Source: Nemertoderma westbladi | Lineage: Eukaryota; Xenacoelomorpha; Nemertodermatida; Nemertodermatidae | Assembly (NCBI GenBank): GCA_032718475.1 | Contig: JAUCBJ010002421.1 | Location: forward strand, 1-64,000 | DNA: 64,000 nt | Direction of reading: 5' to 3' | In this document: in pieces, positions 36,501-46,825 of the stretch | How the letters are laid out: every line of letters starts with the position of its first letter | Position numbering within the stretch: the stretch's first letter is position 1 | Position numbers and translations under genes: made by a program | Notes under the pieces: generated by a model | The model's database searches: none | Told to the model about the DNA's origin: nothing | Seen by the model: only the letters and a program-made list of their open reading frames with translations

Positions 36501-38523
36501 TCTCCTGCATCTGCCCGAGCAGGAGATCCATCCCCCGCCGTCTCTCATCCACCCACTCGACCGCCGAAGCGGGAGCCGCCAACGTTGTAGCGGGCGGACG
36601 AGGGACAACGGGCGACAAATCATTAATATTTCGCTCGGAGTCCAGGGCATGAACTGTCTCATGGGCCGTTCTACTGGGCACAGGTAGCTTAGTGCTGTGC
36701 AGAGGGAATTTAGAGGTAGGTTCAGGGAGTACAGGTGTCTCTATCACCGAAGGGGTGGCTTCGAGAACAGGCCTAATTATTTCAGGCTCATCTACTATAG
36801 TAGGGAGTCTTTCTATTTTAATTATTTGGTCTGTGGGTTCTGTACTACCTAAGTCTGTGCTAGCTAGTTGCCTTCTAACAGCTGTGGGCAAATCAGGCAA
36901 TTTCTGACGGTGGGACATTCTTCTACGTCTGCTTAGGCGAGATCGATTTCCTCCGCCTTCAGGATCGGTGGTATCGCCTTCATCAGAGGATGTAAATCCC
37001 TGTTGTTTGGGAGTAGATCGACTCATCATCTGCATTTGACTAGCTGTTAACTGTTTATTGAAGTTGTCCTGCCTCTCTTGAAGATTTTCCAACTCCAGTT
37101 GGGTTGTCTCTTCAGATGCCCTCCGTTCTGCTTCCGCCACTGCCGCTTTTCTTTCCACTTCGGCCGCTTTTCTTTCCGCACCGGCCGCTTTTCTTTCCGC
37201 TTCTGCCGCTGCCATTGCCGCTTTCTTTTCCGCTTCTGCTGCCTTTCTTTCCGCTTCTGCCTCTGCTGCTGCCGCTGCTGCTGTCTTTCTGTCTTCTATT
37301 ATCCTTTTCTTTAGTTGCTCTTCTTGGACCCTAACGATGCGGAGTCTTTCATCAAATTTAGCTTTGTTCGCAGCTAACATTTCCGCATCTAACGAGTCTA
37401 ATACCAATTTGGTTTCTTCACTATTAGGGCGAAGTCCAGCTAGCCGTCTCCTTAACTCTTTGTCACCTATAAATCGTTGATAGTCTGACAGATAGATGTC
37501 AATAGCGTCTCTCTCATGCAGTTTCTCTGCTGTTGCTTCACTTTCCACTTGGGAAAAGGTAGCTTCTGTTGATTCTCCATGGGTTGAGCGCTCAGCCAGC
37601 TGAGATTTCCACTGGGCTGTTTCTTGAACCTTGAGACCCACCCGCTGGAACCAAGTCTTTACGGCAACTTGCAACGACGTATCTTGGCTTCTTTTCGAAG
37701 CTTCCTCAAAGGCCGATAGGATTAGTCTGATTCTTAGAATTCTTTCTCGAACTTGATAAAGCAGCTCTTCCTGCTTTTGAGGTCTTTGCCGTTGTTGAAA
37801 CAGGTGTTCCTCTAAGCGCTCCAAAGAGCTGAAGAATCCCTGGACATATTCTGCTGCCGACCTCTCCCACACAGCTGGATCACTCGTGTTTCTTGTCACT
37901 CCCATCCTGTGTAAGTCCTCCCAGGCAGCTTCCGATAAGTTAAACGGGAGTCCGGGTCCGGGGAAGTTCCATTGCTTCTCGACAATAGACTTCAGTTCCT
38001 CCACCGTATATCCCGCATAACTGACCTCCCTCGTGTATTCCGCACAACCGTCCCCGGTCGATCGCTTACTTCTCGCCCAACCGACTGGATGTTCTTCCAA
38101 AGCGATCAATACTCTAGCGAGTACGTTCCCTGGAAGAATGAGAAGGGGATCCGTATAAACCGCATCTGCCATCTTTGCTCCACGCTCGGGTGTCAGTTCT
38201 ACAGTATCGGAACTACTGGAACTATCGGGCTGTTGAGAAATAAGTTCTCGTTTCGGGTACTGCTGCTGTTTCGCTGCCTCTTGGTCCCGCTTGACTTGAG
38301 CCCTAGTGCCTATGCTAGACCTATGGTGCTCTACTAGTCTAGGGTCTGACACTACTACGGTAGGGATGGCCTTTCTTTCTGTAGGAGGGGACTTAGACTT
38401 TGGTCTGGGATGTTCCATACTTTGATCTTGGTCACAGATCCTTTTAAGACGCTGTCTAAGTCTAATACTCATTCTAACACCCTCTAAGAGACTATCTGAC
38501 AATGTTTGTGTTGTGTCAGACAT
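33526..38523 (-). CDS. Gag-protease polyprotein with in-frame loss of RT/RNase H (BEL/Pao type)
   Basis: This 1665-codon uninterrupted ORF starts at ATG 38521-38523. A charged N-terminal region is followed by an Ala/Glu/Lys coiled coil at about residues 405-480 (repeats of 'ERKAAEAEKKAA') and a Gag domain of the DUF1759 type at about 800-1000 ('VKFNGDEMKWLPFNEYYKD'). Three zinc-knuckle-like motifs lie at about 1085-1150 (CVLC-x3-H-x4-C, CYNC-x4-H-x4-C, CAKC-x3-H-x4-H). A retropepsin-like protease follows near 1257 ('ALLDSGSTGTFID'). At about 1450 the protein jumps directly to 'QWRYCPETINLADIASRG', which in BEL/Pao polyproteins lies after RNase H and before integrase, so several hundred residues of RT and RNase H are missing without loss of frame. 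The C-terminus (about 1500-1665) looks like the pre-integrase linker; no integrase core follows. It would make Gag and protease but depend on another element for reverse transcription and integration. Confidence 0.85.
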   Translation of the reverse strand: MSDTTQTLSDSLLEGVRMSIRLRQRLKRICDQDQSMEHPRPKSKSPPTERKAIPTVVVSDPRLVEHHRSSIGTRAQVKRDQEAAKQQQYPKRELISQQPDSSSSSDTVELTPERGAKMADAVYTDPLLILPGNVLARVLIALEEHPVGWARSKRSTGDGCAEYTREVSYAGYTVEELKSIVEKQWNFPGPGLPFNLSEAAWEDLHRMGVTRNTSDPAVWERSAAEYVQGFFSSLERLEEHLFQQRQRPQKQEELLYQVRERILRIRLILSAFEEASKRSQDTSLQVAVKTWFQRVGLKVQETAQWKSQLAERSTHGESTEATFSQVESEATAEKLHERDAIDIYLSDYQRFIGDKELRRRLAGLRPNSEETKLVLDSLDAEMLAANKAKFDERLRIVRVQEEQLKKRIIEDRKTAAAAAAEAEAERKAAEAEKKAAMAAAEAERKAAGAERKAAEVERKAAVAEAERRASEETTQLELENLQERQDNFNKQLTASQMQMMSRSTPKQQGFTSSDEGDTTDPEGGGNRSRLSRRRRMSHRQKLPDLPTAVRRQLASTDLGSTEPTDQIIKIERLPTIVDEPEIIRPVLEATPSVIETPVLPEPTSKFPLHSTKLPVPSRTAHETVHALDSERNINDLSPVVPRPPATTLAAPASAVEWVDERRRGMDLLLGQMQETVKQFKGTVRKSRLELQEVQQSIALERDKLVNTQKGIPPPPVTMCQPVRSEVFHAQGVEPTRIYTASEVETPIVNPIKGNYKPVDNDIPSRLDNNPRNLYTDNSILNNTMAQESFTRQMARTEARQAVKVGEIVKFNGDEMKWLPFNEYYKDNIQNSVLSNGEKLRFLIECLEGSPKLMALKFIGHPDGLRQVWDTLNIRYGNRNNIARYLYAKLMTPRKFLSSGIIEFSDKIQEICRQLDWLGKSHEYQNSMVVGALASTLPKGGVGTRWDKKVLYIMEQQRRDPTMADLMSFLDGEVKLQLLRQSREKTPENKVSEKPVSRRKVTPVCYTDDGESQASQEEDSGKDTERSYYVNKTHKDVSKFKSRTNDRREQVRKTPPTSPKRIHVRKPEERTSVHNITQSKVSNIKPKCVLCDGPHRLNACDEFLRKSLKDRREVMWDKRLCYNCLRRGHQRRTCYSDTRCAKCGAKHHILLHTEFERNSQSQVSDSELHVQFSDVNDTHQSSEMEGFYMDEFSDEEESCYLINTAVYRALTYEKDTDNEFPLTTSDRQPSWKAPTSNVGIREFPVVQLRVHGPKRSYIVNALLDSGSTGTFIDKELAEDIFAGQPKFRTKLNMSGIMQVWKSTVIADYYVGALSTPQDELGEHSIRSVKMVAIKNFATSQVEPYNWDEDDSPQQLNVLRFNTDYPGVQILIGQNAHEALETLEKRPAQPQPLQAYAGRTRVGWYFTGPSRRTLTERLPKERVYQVSEWEAESSEVDDPTEGTPYSSDNDDINSNVDQWRYCPETINLADIASRGATPQELTDTPDWLGGPDFLSQEDEWSPHLTTAKIRQAKGAEKVKPKTRTRKSRLFKPVIDLSVLHIARDDAVDLNSPTSNRSVVEIRERDWRSGTPDISPGLSPLLPGAMDHYRSWNRLCKAVVYLKRCFYRHYSRTKRKPGIVFETQQLNRPVGHLCLLERDRELSGNYGRQDTLPKTTSLIQQTSRDSPA

Positions 38524-39979
38524 GTTTAATTGTACAGTTGAATGCCTACTGCTATATTACAGTTAAAGCAAGTCTAGTAATTCAGTATCACTGTTAGCCT
38601 AGTAATTGATTACCGATACTCGCTACTCAGTTTAGTGTGATATATATATAATATATTAGAATACCGGTATCGCTTATAGTATATATATAAGTATTATTAC
38701 AGACTAGGTTTGTCACAGAATACCGGTATGTAATTTCAGCACAAATATATATAAATATATAATAGGCCTATCGTGAATACCGGTATATACAGCTTACACT
38801 TATAATGTATATATATAAGTATAATTACAGACTAGAATTAATTACAGAATACAGGTATATAATTTAGCCTAAATTTATAGAAGTAAATATAATAAGCTTA
38901 TTGTAAATACCGGTATGTCAATTATTTTAAATAATTGAATTTCTGAATTTTAGGGGTTACTTGGTTACTTTAACTTACTTTATTACCGTTATTTAAGCAG
39001 TAGTCCAACTGATATTAAGACCTAATTGTTGTATGGCAGGCCTACTATTTATAAATCGTTTGAGTTGATTTATAATATATATATACCCATTAAAATGGGT
39101 TTTTGTCAATATTTGAAATAAATGTTATTATTTCTGGGAGGAGTCACTACACAGAAGCTGTGCGCTCTCAGTGGAGTGCTACTTGTTGGACACTAAAACA
39201 AATAATTATAATTTACCTAAGTTACTTAATACTACAAATTACGTACAATTCGGGGTGAGATTACAATCTCTAAATAAACACAAAAATTACACGTACGAAT
39301 TTTTAGGGTAATTTTACAATAAGTCTACAAACCAGCCTAACAAAGGGTTAGATTATCTGGTTATTACAACGGACAGGGTACTACGGTATTTGAAAATAAT
39401 AAGTAGTAGTAAATATACTGCGTTGTCCAGATAGGAAAAATACCACCGTCTGACGACTTATAGCCGTATCGCTATAAGTACTACGTTATGTATCACGGAG
39501 TGTTCCTACCTAGAAGTTAATTACCGCGGTCTACCAGAACCAACGTGCCTATTAACCACTTTACAACACAAATATACTGCCTACACACTAATTACTTTCG
39601 GAAAGCACTGTACACTAAACCCTAAATTAGGTACAAGGACTTATACAACAAATAATCAGTAGTTAAAATACTTGAACAGCTAAAAGAACCACGGTATCTG
39701 CTGGAGTGACCGGGGCACAAAATCACCAGTCTTTACCTACGCCAAGCAGCCCTGATGTAGTACCGGGGTTAATTTAACTATAACGGTATATATAACAAGC
39801 ACAATTACTGTAGGAATAAACTTGGGGATATGAATGTTGCGAATAATCGCATAAACTCTGAATAATAAATATTACGCTACACGTACAGACTACTCAAACA
39901 AAATGCAGACCAAATACTGACAGACTACTATCAAGCCTAAACAAACTACGGTATATGCAGACTCCGAAATGGTTAGTTA

Positions 39980-40297
39980 CAGTCCCAATCCCAATAAACA
40001 TTAACTTGGTCATTTTGGCGGCCAAAATTTCCAAAATGGCCAAGTAAAAACCGCGGTATTCATGAAAGGAACTGCTGAGGCACGTTGGCTTGTCAATCAC
40101 AGCCAGTGAATACAGGCTGAGTGTAAGTAAAGCCCATCATGTTGGCGCTGAGGTAGAGTTCTGAGGTAGAGTTCTCTCTACCTTTAGGTAGAGAGAAAGG
40201 CTCCAGTGTAGTAACGGCTGCGGCTCGCCACTGTAGTAAACATGCCTGTAATTAGAAAAATTAAATATTAATTAGCCAAGGCGAGTTTTGCGTCCAG

Positions 40298-40356
<59 letters not shown>

Positions 40357-41108
40357 CCCTGTCTCGATAAATAATAATTACATCATCATAAATTCACCCA
40401 AATATGCCGACTCTGTTGACTGTTAGCACAGAGCCAGAGCCTGATATTATAATGTTTTCAGTTACTACCGCCCTCGAATTCAGACCCAACTACTAGAAAT
40501 AGGCCGCGCCGTCTAATCTGAATTTCATCAGTATACCGAACTCGTTCGAGACTGAGTGTCGCTGAGTTAATCAGTTAAGACTGAGTTAATAGCTACCTCT
40601 CGCCCTGTTACAGACCCAGCTTCTAACTATAAAACTATAATTAGGACACCTTCATACAGAACACGTTGCCATTTCATAATGACTCTAAACTGAAGCTACA
40701 CAAAGGAAAAGGTGAGAAGTGATTATCTAATAATAACACACAAAATCCGATTATTATACATACTCCTCCTTTTAACAAAGCCGCATTCAACTAACTCCCT
40801 TATTACGTATTAGCCTGTGCTGTATCAATGCCTCAGTGGGTGGTCTTTACTACAACTGAAATGCCTGACTCAGCTCCAGGTAAGTTAACAATCTGTCAAT
40901 AATAAAAATGAAAGCGAGCCGACATTTAGTCAGAGCAACCAAATGGAGTGTCCAAGGAGACGGGCTGTCTGGACTTGACTGAGTCGAGTTAAATCGCTTC
41001 GCCAAAACGACCAAGTATCCCATAGGAATACACTACATTTTTTTTTGGCGATTTTGGTCATTTTGGCCGCCAAAACGACCAAGTTAATGTTTATTGGGAT
41101 TGGGACTG
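39980..41108. mobile_element. TA-flanked TIR element (Tc1/mariner-type), copy 2
   Basis: This 1129-bp element starts CAGTCCCAATCCCAATAAAC and has inverted repeats of about 62 bp. It is flanked by TA at 39978-39979 and 41109-41110. The other copy of the tandem duplication carries the unoccupied site, ggttagttagtatgcg around 41393-41408, where a single TA (41400-41401) is present. This confirms both ends and TA duplication. It has no transposase. It contains a C-run of about 54 (40300-40353), against about 18 in copy 1. Confidence 0.92.
40300..40353. repeat. Poly-C run (~54)
   Basis: An almost pure C homopolymer lies at the same place in the TIR element as a run of about 18 C at 11360-11378. 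The exact length is likely to be unreliable in any assembly. Confidence 0.85.
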
Positions 41109-41849
41109 TAGTATGCGTTCTAACCGAGTAGTACGACTTATTCTTTCGAGGGGGTTTACCTCACAGCACTGGAAGCCCCTACGTTCCCAACTGGCCACTT
41201 TATCGGACATATACTCCACACACACCGCAATCTCTTCAGAACTAACAACAGCCAGACAACAATCCAGCCTACAAATTATCTAAATAAGAAATATTACGCT
41301 ACCTGTAAAGACTACACAAACAAATTACAGACCAAACGCTGGCAGACTACTATCAAGCCTAAATAAACTACAGTATATGCAGACTCCGAAATGGTTAGTT
41401 AGTATGCGTTTTAACCGAGTAGTACGACTTATTCTTTCGAGGGGGTTTACCTCACAGCACTGGAAGCCCCTACTTTCCTAACTAGTAATTTATCGACATA
41501 CACTCTACACACACTACAGTCCCTTCAGACTTAACAACAGTCAGACAACAGTCCAGCCTACAAATTATCTGTACAATCTGGGCAGGCTTACACGTCTTCT
41601 GCTCAATATTAACCTACAAGTAAATAAAACTGACAGAAATAAGTAAAATCTCAATAAAAAACCAGGGCTGCAGTCCCTGATTAATTATTAAGGCCTACCG
41701 GTATATAATTATCAAAATCGAATAATACTGCTGTACCTGTACTGCTATAAGTACCGGTCCAGGTAGTTAGGTAGTCAGGCCTACTAGGTACCGGCTGACC
41801 GGTACTTCAGCTTTATTGCCTACTGCAATACAGAAGCTATATCTGTTAT

Positions 41850-43036
41850 TGTTCGCGCTTTCAGACCTTTAGCAGTTTAACCTGCCAAATTAGGATGTCT
41901 TCTAGATAATAGATAGTCTTTAGCCTATGACGAGTATTTGATACACTACATTAGCCGAAGCCAGTCTATGCGCGATCATTCACCCGCTGGATATACCCGG
42001 GAGACTGGATTCGGAAGCCTAACCGTATTGCGGTGTAGGCCTACTGTATTATTCGACTGATCGTAATATATAATCTCTGACAAATATTATTCACTTTCGG
42101 GAAATATTAACAGTTCCTTTAGGACGTGGCGCTCTAAATATGTAAACAGAGTTATGACTTAAACTAGACACAACGGGATGGCTATAGATTCACGTATATG
42201 GCGCATTCTTTAGGAGATGCTTTGTTATCAGTCACAATCATACACAATACTGCACAATGCTGCACACCGATCTGCCGACCTTCACTAATTTTAGTCACAT
42301 ACAAAGAGAACAACAACCAATACATGTAGGGCCTATGAAATAGCATTAGATTCACTTCAAAACCACTTTAATGTAAGTCGCAATCGTTATATGTAACCGG
42401 TCTCTCTAACCTTCAGTATATCAAGAAGATTGGGGTGTCTGATTATTGATTGATATTCTCCAATATAATAATATTCCATCAACAGATATAATGAATAACC
42501 GACAGTAAATAGCAGTAAAAATGCGGTGTTTGTAGTTGACAATATGATTAGGTGAGTGAGTTGTGAGATGAGTTTGGTTTGATAACAGATATACGTTCTA
42601 TAATTAAGCCTACTAATGTTGGGCTAAAGACTGAAAACACAGAGATTCCAAAAGCCGATCTTCTGGGCTCAGGACAAAATGTAAACATTGACCCATAATG
42701 CATTGCGCGATTTCTCGGAGGTTTCTGTACAAAAAGCAGGAGAATCGCTCTGATTGGTTGACCGAACAAAGAAACACCAGAGAACAAGGAAAAAGCTACA
42801 CGTGTACAGCTCAGCTGTTAGCTGTCGTCATAGTAACTACACTGTTTCAAGAGGATCTAGCGCATTGCGTCATAGAATTGCTAATTATGTCCGCTAAAAT
42901 ACACGTACAGACGAAATGGCTTTTTATGTCCACTAAAACACCAGTACAGTAATGAAACGGCTTTTTATGCCCGTTAAACCAACTACAGAGTACTTGGCGG
43001 GGAAAATAACCAGCCAATTCCGCAAAAGCTTTTACA
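41850..43036 (-). repeat. 5' LTR of the BEL/Pao-like element
   Basis: This is the partner of 28962-30197 with the same TG...CA ends (tgttcgcgc ... cttttaca). It is slightly shorter through many indels. Its outer edge (43036) abuts the Ty3-type element. Confidence 0.8.
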
Positions 43037-43084
43037 CATTCTACGAAGTTAACAGAGCAAATACCTCCTTTTGATCCTAAAAAG

Positions 43085-43816
43085 ATGAGCATCCAGGATT
43101 GGTTTAGTGAATATTATGAGCGAATAATGATAGATTCGCAAGTACCAATGGAAGAAAGAAAGAATAGACTTCTAGTTAAAATAGGTAGATTACATTCAAT
43201 GTTAGATGAAACTTTAGAACCCAGAGATAGAATAGATTATGAAAGTATGAAGAGGGTTATTATTCAAATTTTAGGAGATCATAAACGTAATGTTGTAGCA
43301 GACATTGCACAATGTAAGCAAGGTTTAAATGAAACATTACCAGAATTTGTAGAGCGTTTTATGATTGCAGTTCAGCGGCGACGTGAGGATCATAGTGGTG
43401 ATGGTGAACAATAAATTTTCCAAGATTTCTTTGCTGGAAATGTGCGAAATGAAATAAGTGGGCGTTTAAGAGGTTGGCGACGAATTAATGTTGGATCTTC
43501 TTGGAAAGATTTATTACAACAGGCATATGAATTAGATGTTCAATACCCAAGAATGCAGTCAGTGTCCTCAATACAAAATAGTATGGTAAATGTTTCATCA
43601 GTTAATTCCAATTGGAAAGGAAATAGAACCAATTCATATAATTCTAGAATTCCAGAAAATAAACCCGAATCATTAAATACTAAACAAAATAATAATTCTT
43701 GCTATAATTGTGGAAGAACTAACCACCAAATTAAAGATTGTAGAGCACCTACATTATGTTATAAATGCCAGAAAACAGGCCATAAAGCTAAAGATTGTAC
43801 ACAAGGAAAATGGTAA
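43085..43816 (+). pseudogene. Ty3 gag with one in-frame stop
   Basis: A continuous frame from 43085 is interrupted by a single TAA at 43412-43414 and ends with TAA at 43814-43816. The capsid-like part is followed by two CCHC zinc knuckles at about 43700-43800 (CYNC-x4-H-x4-C and CYKC-x4-H-x4-C). The frame stays open upstream to the LTR edge at 43037, so the N-terminus of the original Gag is missing. The frame after the second stop continues open into the protease region, so that stop may be the natural Gag/Pol boundary or a mutation. Confidence 0.8.
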
Positions 43817-44728
43817 AATAGTAGCAGTGATGATACCAAACTGAGAGATACAAATAGAAATTCATTTAGAAATGTTAATAGTACGGATAATAAACATGTG
43901 AAATGTAATTTAGTTCAAGTTGGTCAGGATGATTTGAAAATACATAAAGATGATTTCCGTGAAATTAAGGAAGAACAAATCAAAGCAACAGAGGCCGATT
44001 CTGCCAGAATTTCGGTTGATAACAGTAAAGCTAATGGAAGTAGATTCGCTGGGCAATATCTCAGACGGGCTGTAGTTTCTATCGAAATACAAGGAAATAC
44101 ATTCAAAGCTCTCATAGACAGTGGAAGTGAAATTTCACTAATGCAGAAATCAGTACTTTATAAGTTACAGAAGAAAAAGAAGGGTAAATTTAAGATGGGG
44201 CAACCACCCTTTGCACCAAAGTCTGCTTCAGACATTGCAGACATCCTTTAGACATTGCAGGTGTGGTTACAGTTCCATTGAAATTAGGTGATATAACTCA
44301 TGAAGTTGATCTATTGTAAATATGACATTTTGATCGGATTAGATTTAATGGCAGGATTTAGGTGTATGATGGATTTGACTAATCCTGATGATATAGCTGT
44401 TTACATAGATGGTAAACAAATACCAGCAGAGATGATAACTAGATCAATTGGTGAGTCTGAAATTGCTACTGTTTGGTGTAATGAAATAGTTACGATTCCT
44501 GCTCGAAGTCGAATGTTGGTTACGGAGAAACTTGACACAATGCCTGAAATTAATTATAATGCAGTTTTATTTGAACAGGCTAACAAACTTACTAAACGAC
44601 ACTCCATAGCTGCAGCACGATCAATATCGAGTCCAGATGAACACTTTCGAATTCCTATTCAATTATTAAATCCATTGTCAGTTTCAGTGACAATAAATAA
44701 ACATACAAAATTGGGGGAATTGACATAA
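43817..44728 (+). pseudogene. Ty3 protease region
   Basis: The retropepsin motif 'ALIDSGSEISLM' lies at about 44108-44143 and the downstream flap/'DILIGLDLMAGF' motif at about 44325-44360. A short local duplication of agacattgcag near 44230-44262 breaks the frame at 44251. Another break precedes 44318. The reading ends at 44728, one frame away from the RT. Confidence 0.75.
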
Positions 44729-44734
44729 ATACTG

Positions 44735-45966
44735 GTGATGAAGTTTTACTTGATGAAGATGAAGATGACTATAATGTAATGTCATGTCCAGTCGAGGAAG
44801 ATAATAAGTACAGAGAACCATGGACAGAAGAAGAATTTAACTCAAAGTTACAGATAGACAGTGGAGTAACTGAAGATGAGAAAGAAAATGTGAAGAAGCT
44901 GTTGTATAGCAACGCAAATATATTCGCTCAGGATGATCTTGATTTAGGTCGTATTCAAAGAGTCCAACATCATATAGATACTGGAAATAGTAAACCCATA
45001 CAAATAAAGGGGAATCGGGCACCAAGATCACAATGGCCTATGGTTGAAAAACACATAAACGCAATGCTCGAGCAAGATGTTATCGAGCCGGCAGCGAGCC
45101 CATGGCAGTTTCAAACGGTATTTGCGTTAAAGAAGGATGGCAATCTCAGATTTTGCATCGATTATCGACCATTAAATGCTGTAACCCGGAAAGATGTTTA
45201 TCCCCTTCCGTCAATAAACGATTTAATGGATTGTATTGGTTCTTCCCCGCATGATTCGAAACGAATGTATTTTACGGTTTTAGATGCATATTCGGCGTAT
45301 TGGACAGTAGAGATGGCACCTCAAGATCGATGTAAAACGGCGTTTGCAACTCACAAAGGGTCATATCAATTCAAAGGTATGCCGTTTGGATTAATAAACG
45401 CACCCCCGACATGGCAGCGTGTGATGGACACAGCTTTAACAGGGTTACAATTTATTACTTGTTTAGTTTATTTAGATGTCATTTTAGTATGGGCTTATAC
45501 GATTTCTGAGCATAACCATAGATTAGATGAGGTATTGCAAGCCCTAGGTCGTATTGGTATTAAGTTGAAGTTAAAGAAATGCTATTTTATAATGTCTCGA
45601 ATTACGTATTTGGGTCATACTGTAGATATTAATGGAAGGCAACCAGATATTGAAACTGTGCAAAAATTGTTAGATTTGAGCGAACCAAAGTGTAAAAAGG
45701 ATGTGCGTTGTTTTACAGGTTTTGCCTCATATTACCGTATTTACATACCACATTGTGCTCATAGATTACGGCCGATGACTGAATTAATGAAAAACAGTAC
45801 TACTTTTGTGTGGGGTTCTGCACAGCAGAGTGCATTTATTGATATCAAACAAGCACTTACGAACACTCCTTGTTTGATTCACCCCGATTTTGATAATGAT
45901 TTTTATTTACACACAGTAGCATGTCATACAGGACTAGGAGCAAATTTTAGCTCAATTGCACAGTAA
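44735..45966 (+). pseudogene. Ty3 reverse transcriptase, active site altered
   Basis: RT motifs are clear: 'FCIDYRPLNAVTRKDVYPLP' at about 45154-45213, 'FTVLDAYSAYW' near 45270, 'FKGMPFGLINAPPTWQR' near 45370, and the catalytic box near 45470. That box reads YLDV instead of YLDD, replacing the second catalytic aspartate with valine. The end of this frame enters RNase H, where 'HTVACHTGLGA' has valine in place of the usual first aspartate. A one-base change near 45945 shifts the rest into another frame. Confidence 0.85.
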
Positions 45967-46825
45967 GAATAAACCGCAACCAGTGGCATATGCTTCACGA
46001 GTGTTGCATGGAAGCGAAGTAAATTATGGTGGTATCAGTCATTTGGAATGTTTAGGTGTTATTTGGGCTGTAAAACATTTTCGTCCTTATTTGTATGGAC
46101 GCAGATTTATTGTTTATACTGATCATAGTGCATTAACTTATTTATTAACTGCAAAACATTTAGAAGGTAGATTAGCGCGATGGGCGATGTGGTTAACACA
46201 ATTTAATTGTGAAATTAGATATCGCCCAGGTGCAAAACACAAAGACGCTGATGCTATGAGTACATTGGCGCCATTGTGTTGTCCAGATAAAGAATTTGGC
46301 AAGTGTCCCATAGAGACCATACAACGAGAAGTAGATTCAGAGGTGTGTGTAGATAGTGTAGAAATCAATGTTCTAGAAACAGTGCCATTAAAGGTAGTTA
46401 TAGGAATTAAACAGTTGCAAGATGTTGAACAAAAACCTTTAATGAAAAGTGACGGTATTTTACCTGAAAATAAGAAAGAATGTTATCGTATCACAGCTGA
46501 AGCACAGTTTTACGAATTACATGATGATGTGCTTTATTATACACAACATGTAAAAGGGCAACTTAAAGTTAATTTGCTTACAGTTGTACCACGTTGTTTA
46601 CAGACAGTGTTACTAGAGGCATATCACAAAAATTGTTCAGCTGGTCATTTTGCGACCACCAAGATGTACAATACAATGCTTCGATTTTATTATTGGAGAG
46701 GCATGTATAGCGATGTTGATAAATTTTATAAGAGTTGTCATATTTGTGCTACGTGTAGAGATATTCGAAATAAATATGAGATGGAATCTATTCAAGTAGA
46801 TCGCCCATTTGAACGAGTGGTGTAG
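45956..46825 (+). pseudogene. Ty3 RNase H and integrase zinc-binding domain
   Basis: After the frame change the reading contains the RNase H tail 'DHSALTYLLTAKHLEGRLAR' (near 46120) and 'YRPGAKHKDADAMS' (near 46215-46260). The integrase N-terminal HHCC zinc domain follows (H-x3-..GH.. and 'CHICATC', near 46625-46760). It ends at a stop at 46823-46825 caused by a one-base shift right at the first integrase catalytic aspartate block ('VDLLGPF' in the next frame). Confidence 0.85.

Larger units (their letters stand above)
38524..41849 (-). other. Leader of the BEL/Pao-like element
   Basis: This non-coding interval lies between the 5' LTR and the Gag start. It contains several accggtat and tatatata motifs (38640-38830) and a tandemly duplicated block of about 290 bp. 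One duplicate is 39862-39979 joined to 41109-41281, interrupted by the TIR element at 39980-41108. The other is 41282-41574, intact. No primer-binding site was recognised next to the LTR at 41849. Confidence 0.6.
28962..43036 (-). mobile_element. Large BEL/Pao-like LTR element lacking RT and integrase
   Basis: The element is read on the minus strand. Direct repeats of about 1.2 kb (28962-30197 and 41850-43036) begin tgttcgcgcttt and end ttttaca, giving TG...CA ends on either strand. The order along the element is 5' LTR, leader with a tandem duplication and a nested TIR element, a 1665-codon Gag-protease ORF (38523-33526), 1.7 kb non-coding, broken 3' ORFs, a purine-rich ctgggagcgg directly before the 3' LTR, and the 3' LTR. 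BEL/Pao affinity comes from the ORF domains. No canonical primer-binding site and no target duplication were seen (left flank gacca, right flank cattc). The element abuts a Ty3 gag on its right side. Confidence 0.75.

Noticed and set aside
37078..37334. Phe/Pro/Leu-rich + strand ORFs as secreted proteins
   Set aside because: They are the antisense of the Ala/Glu/Lys coiled-coil repeat in the Gag ORF.
28962..43036. A complete, autonomous BEL/Pao retrotransposon
   Set aside because: RT, RNase H and the integrase core are absent on either strand between the LTRs. The integrase scrap at 21113-21400 lies outside.
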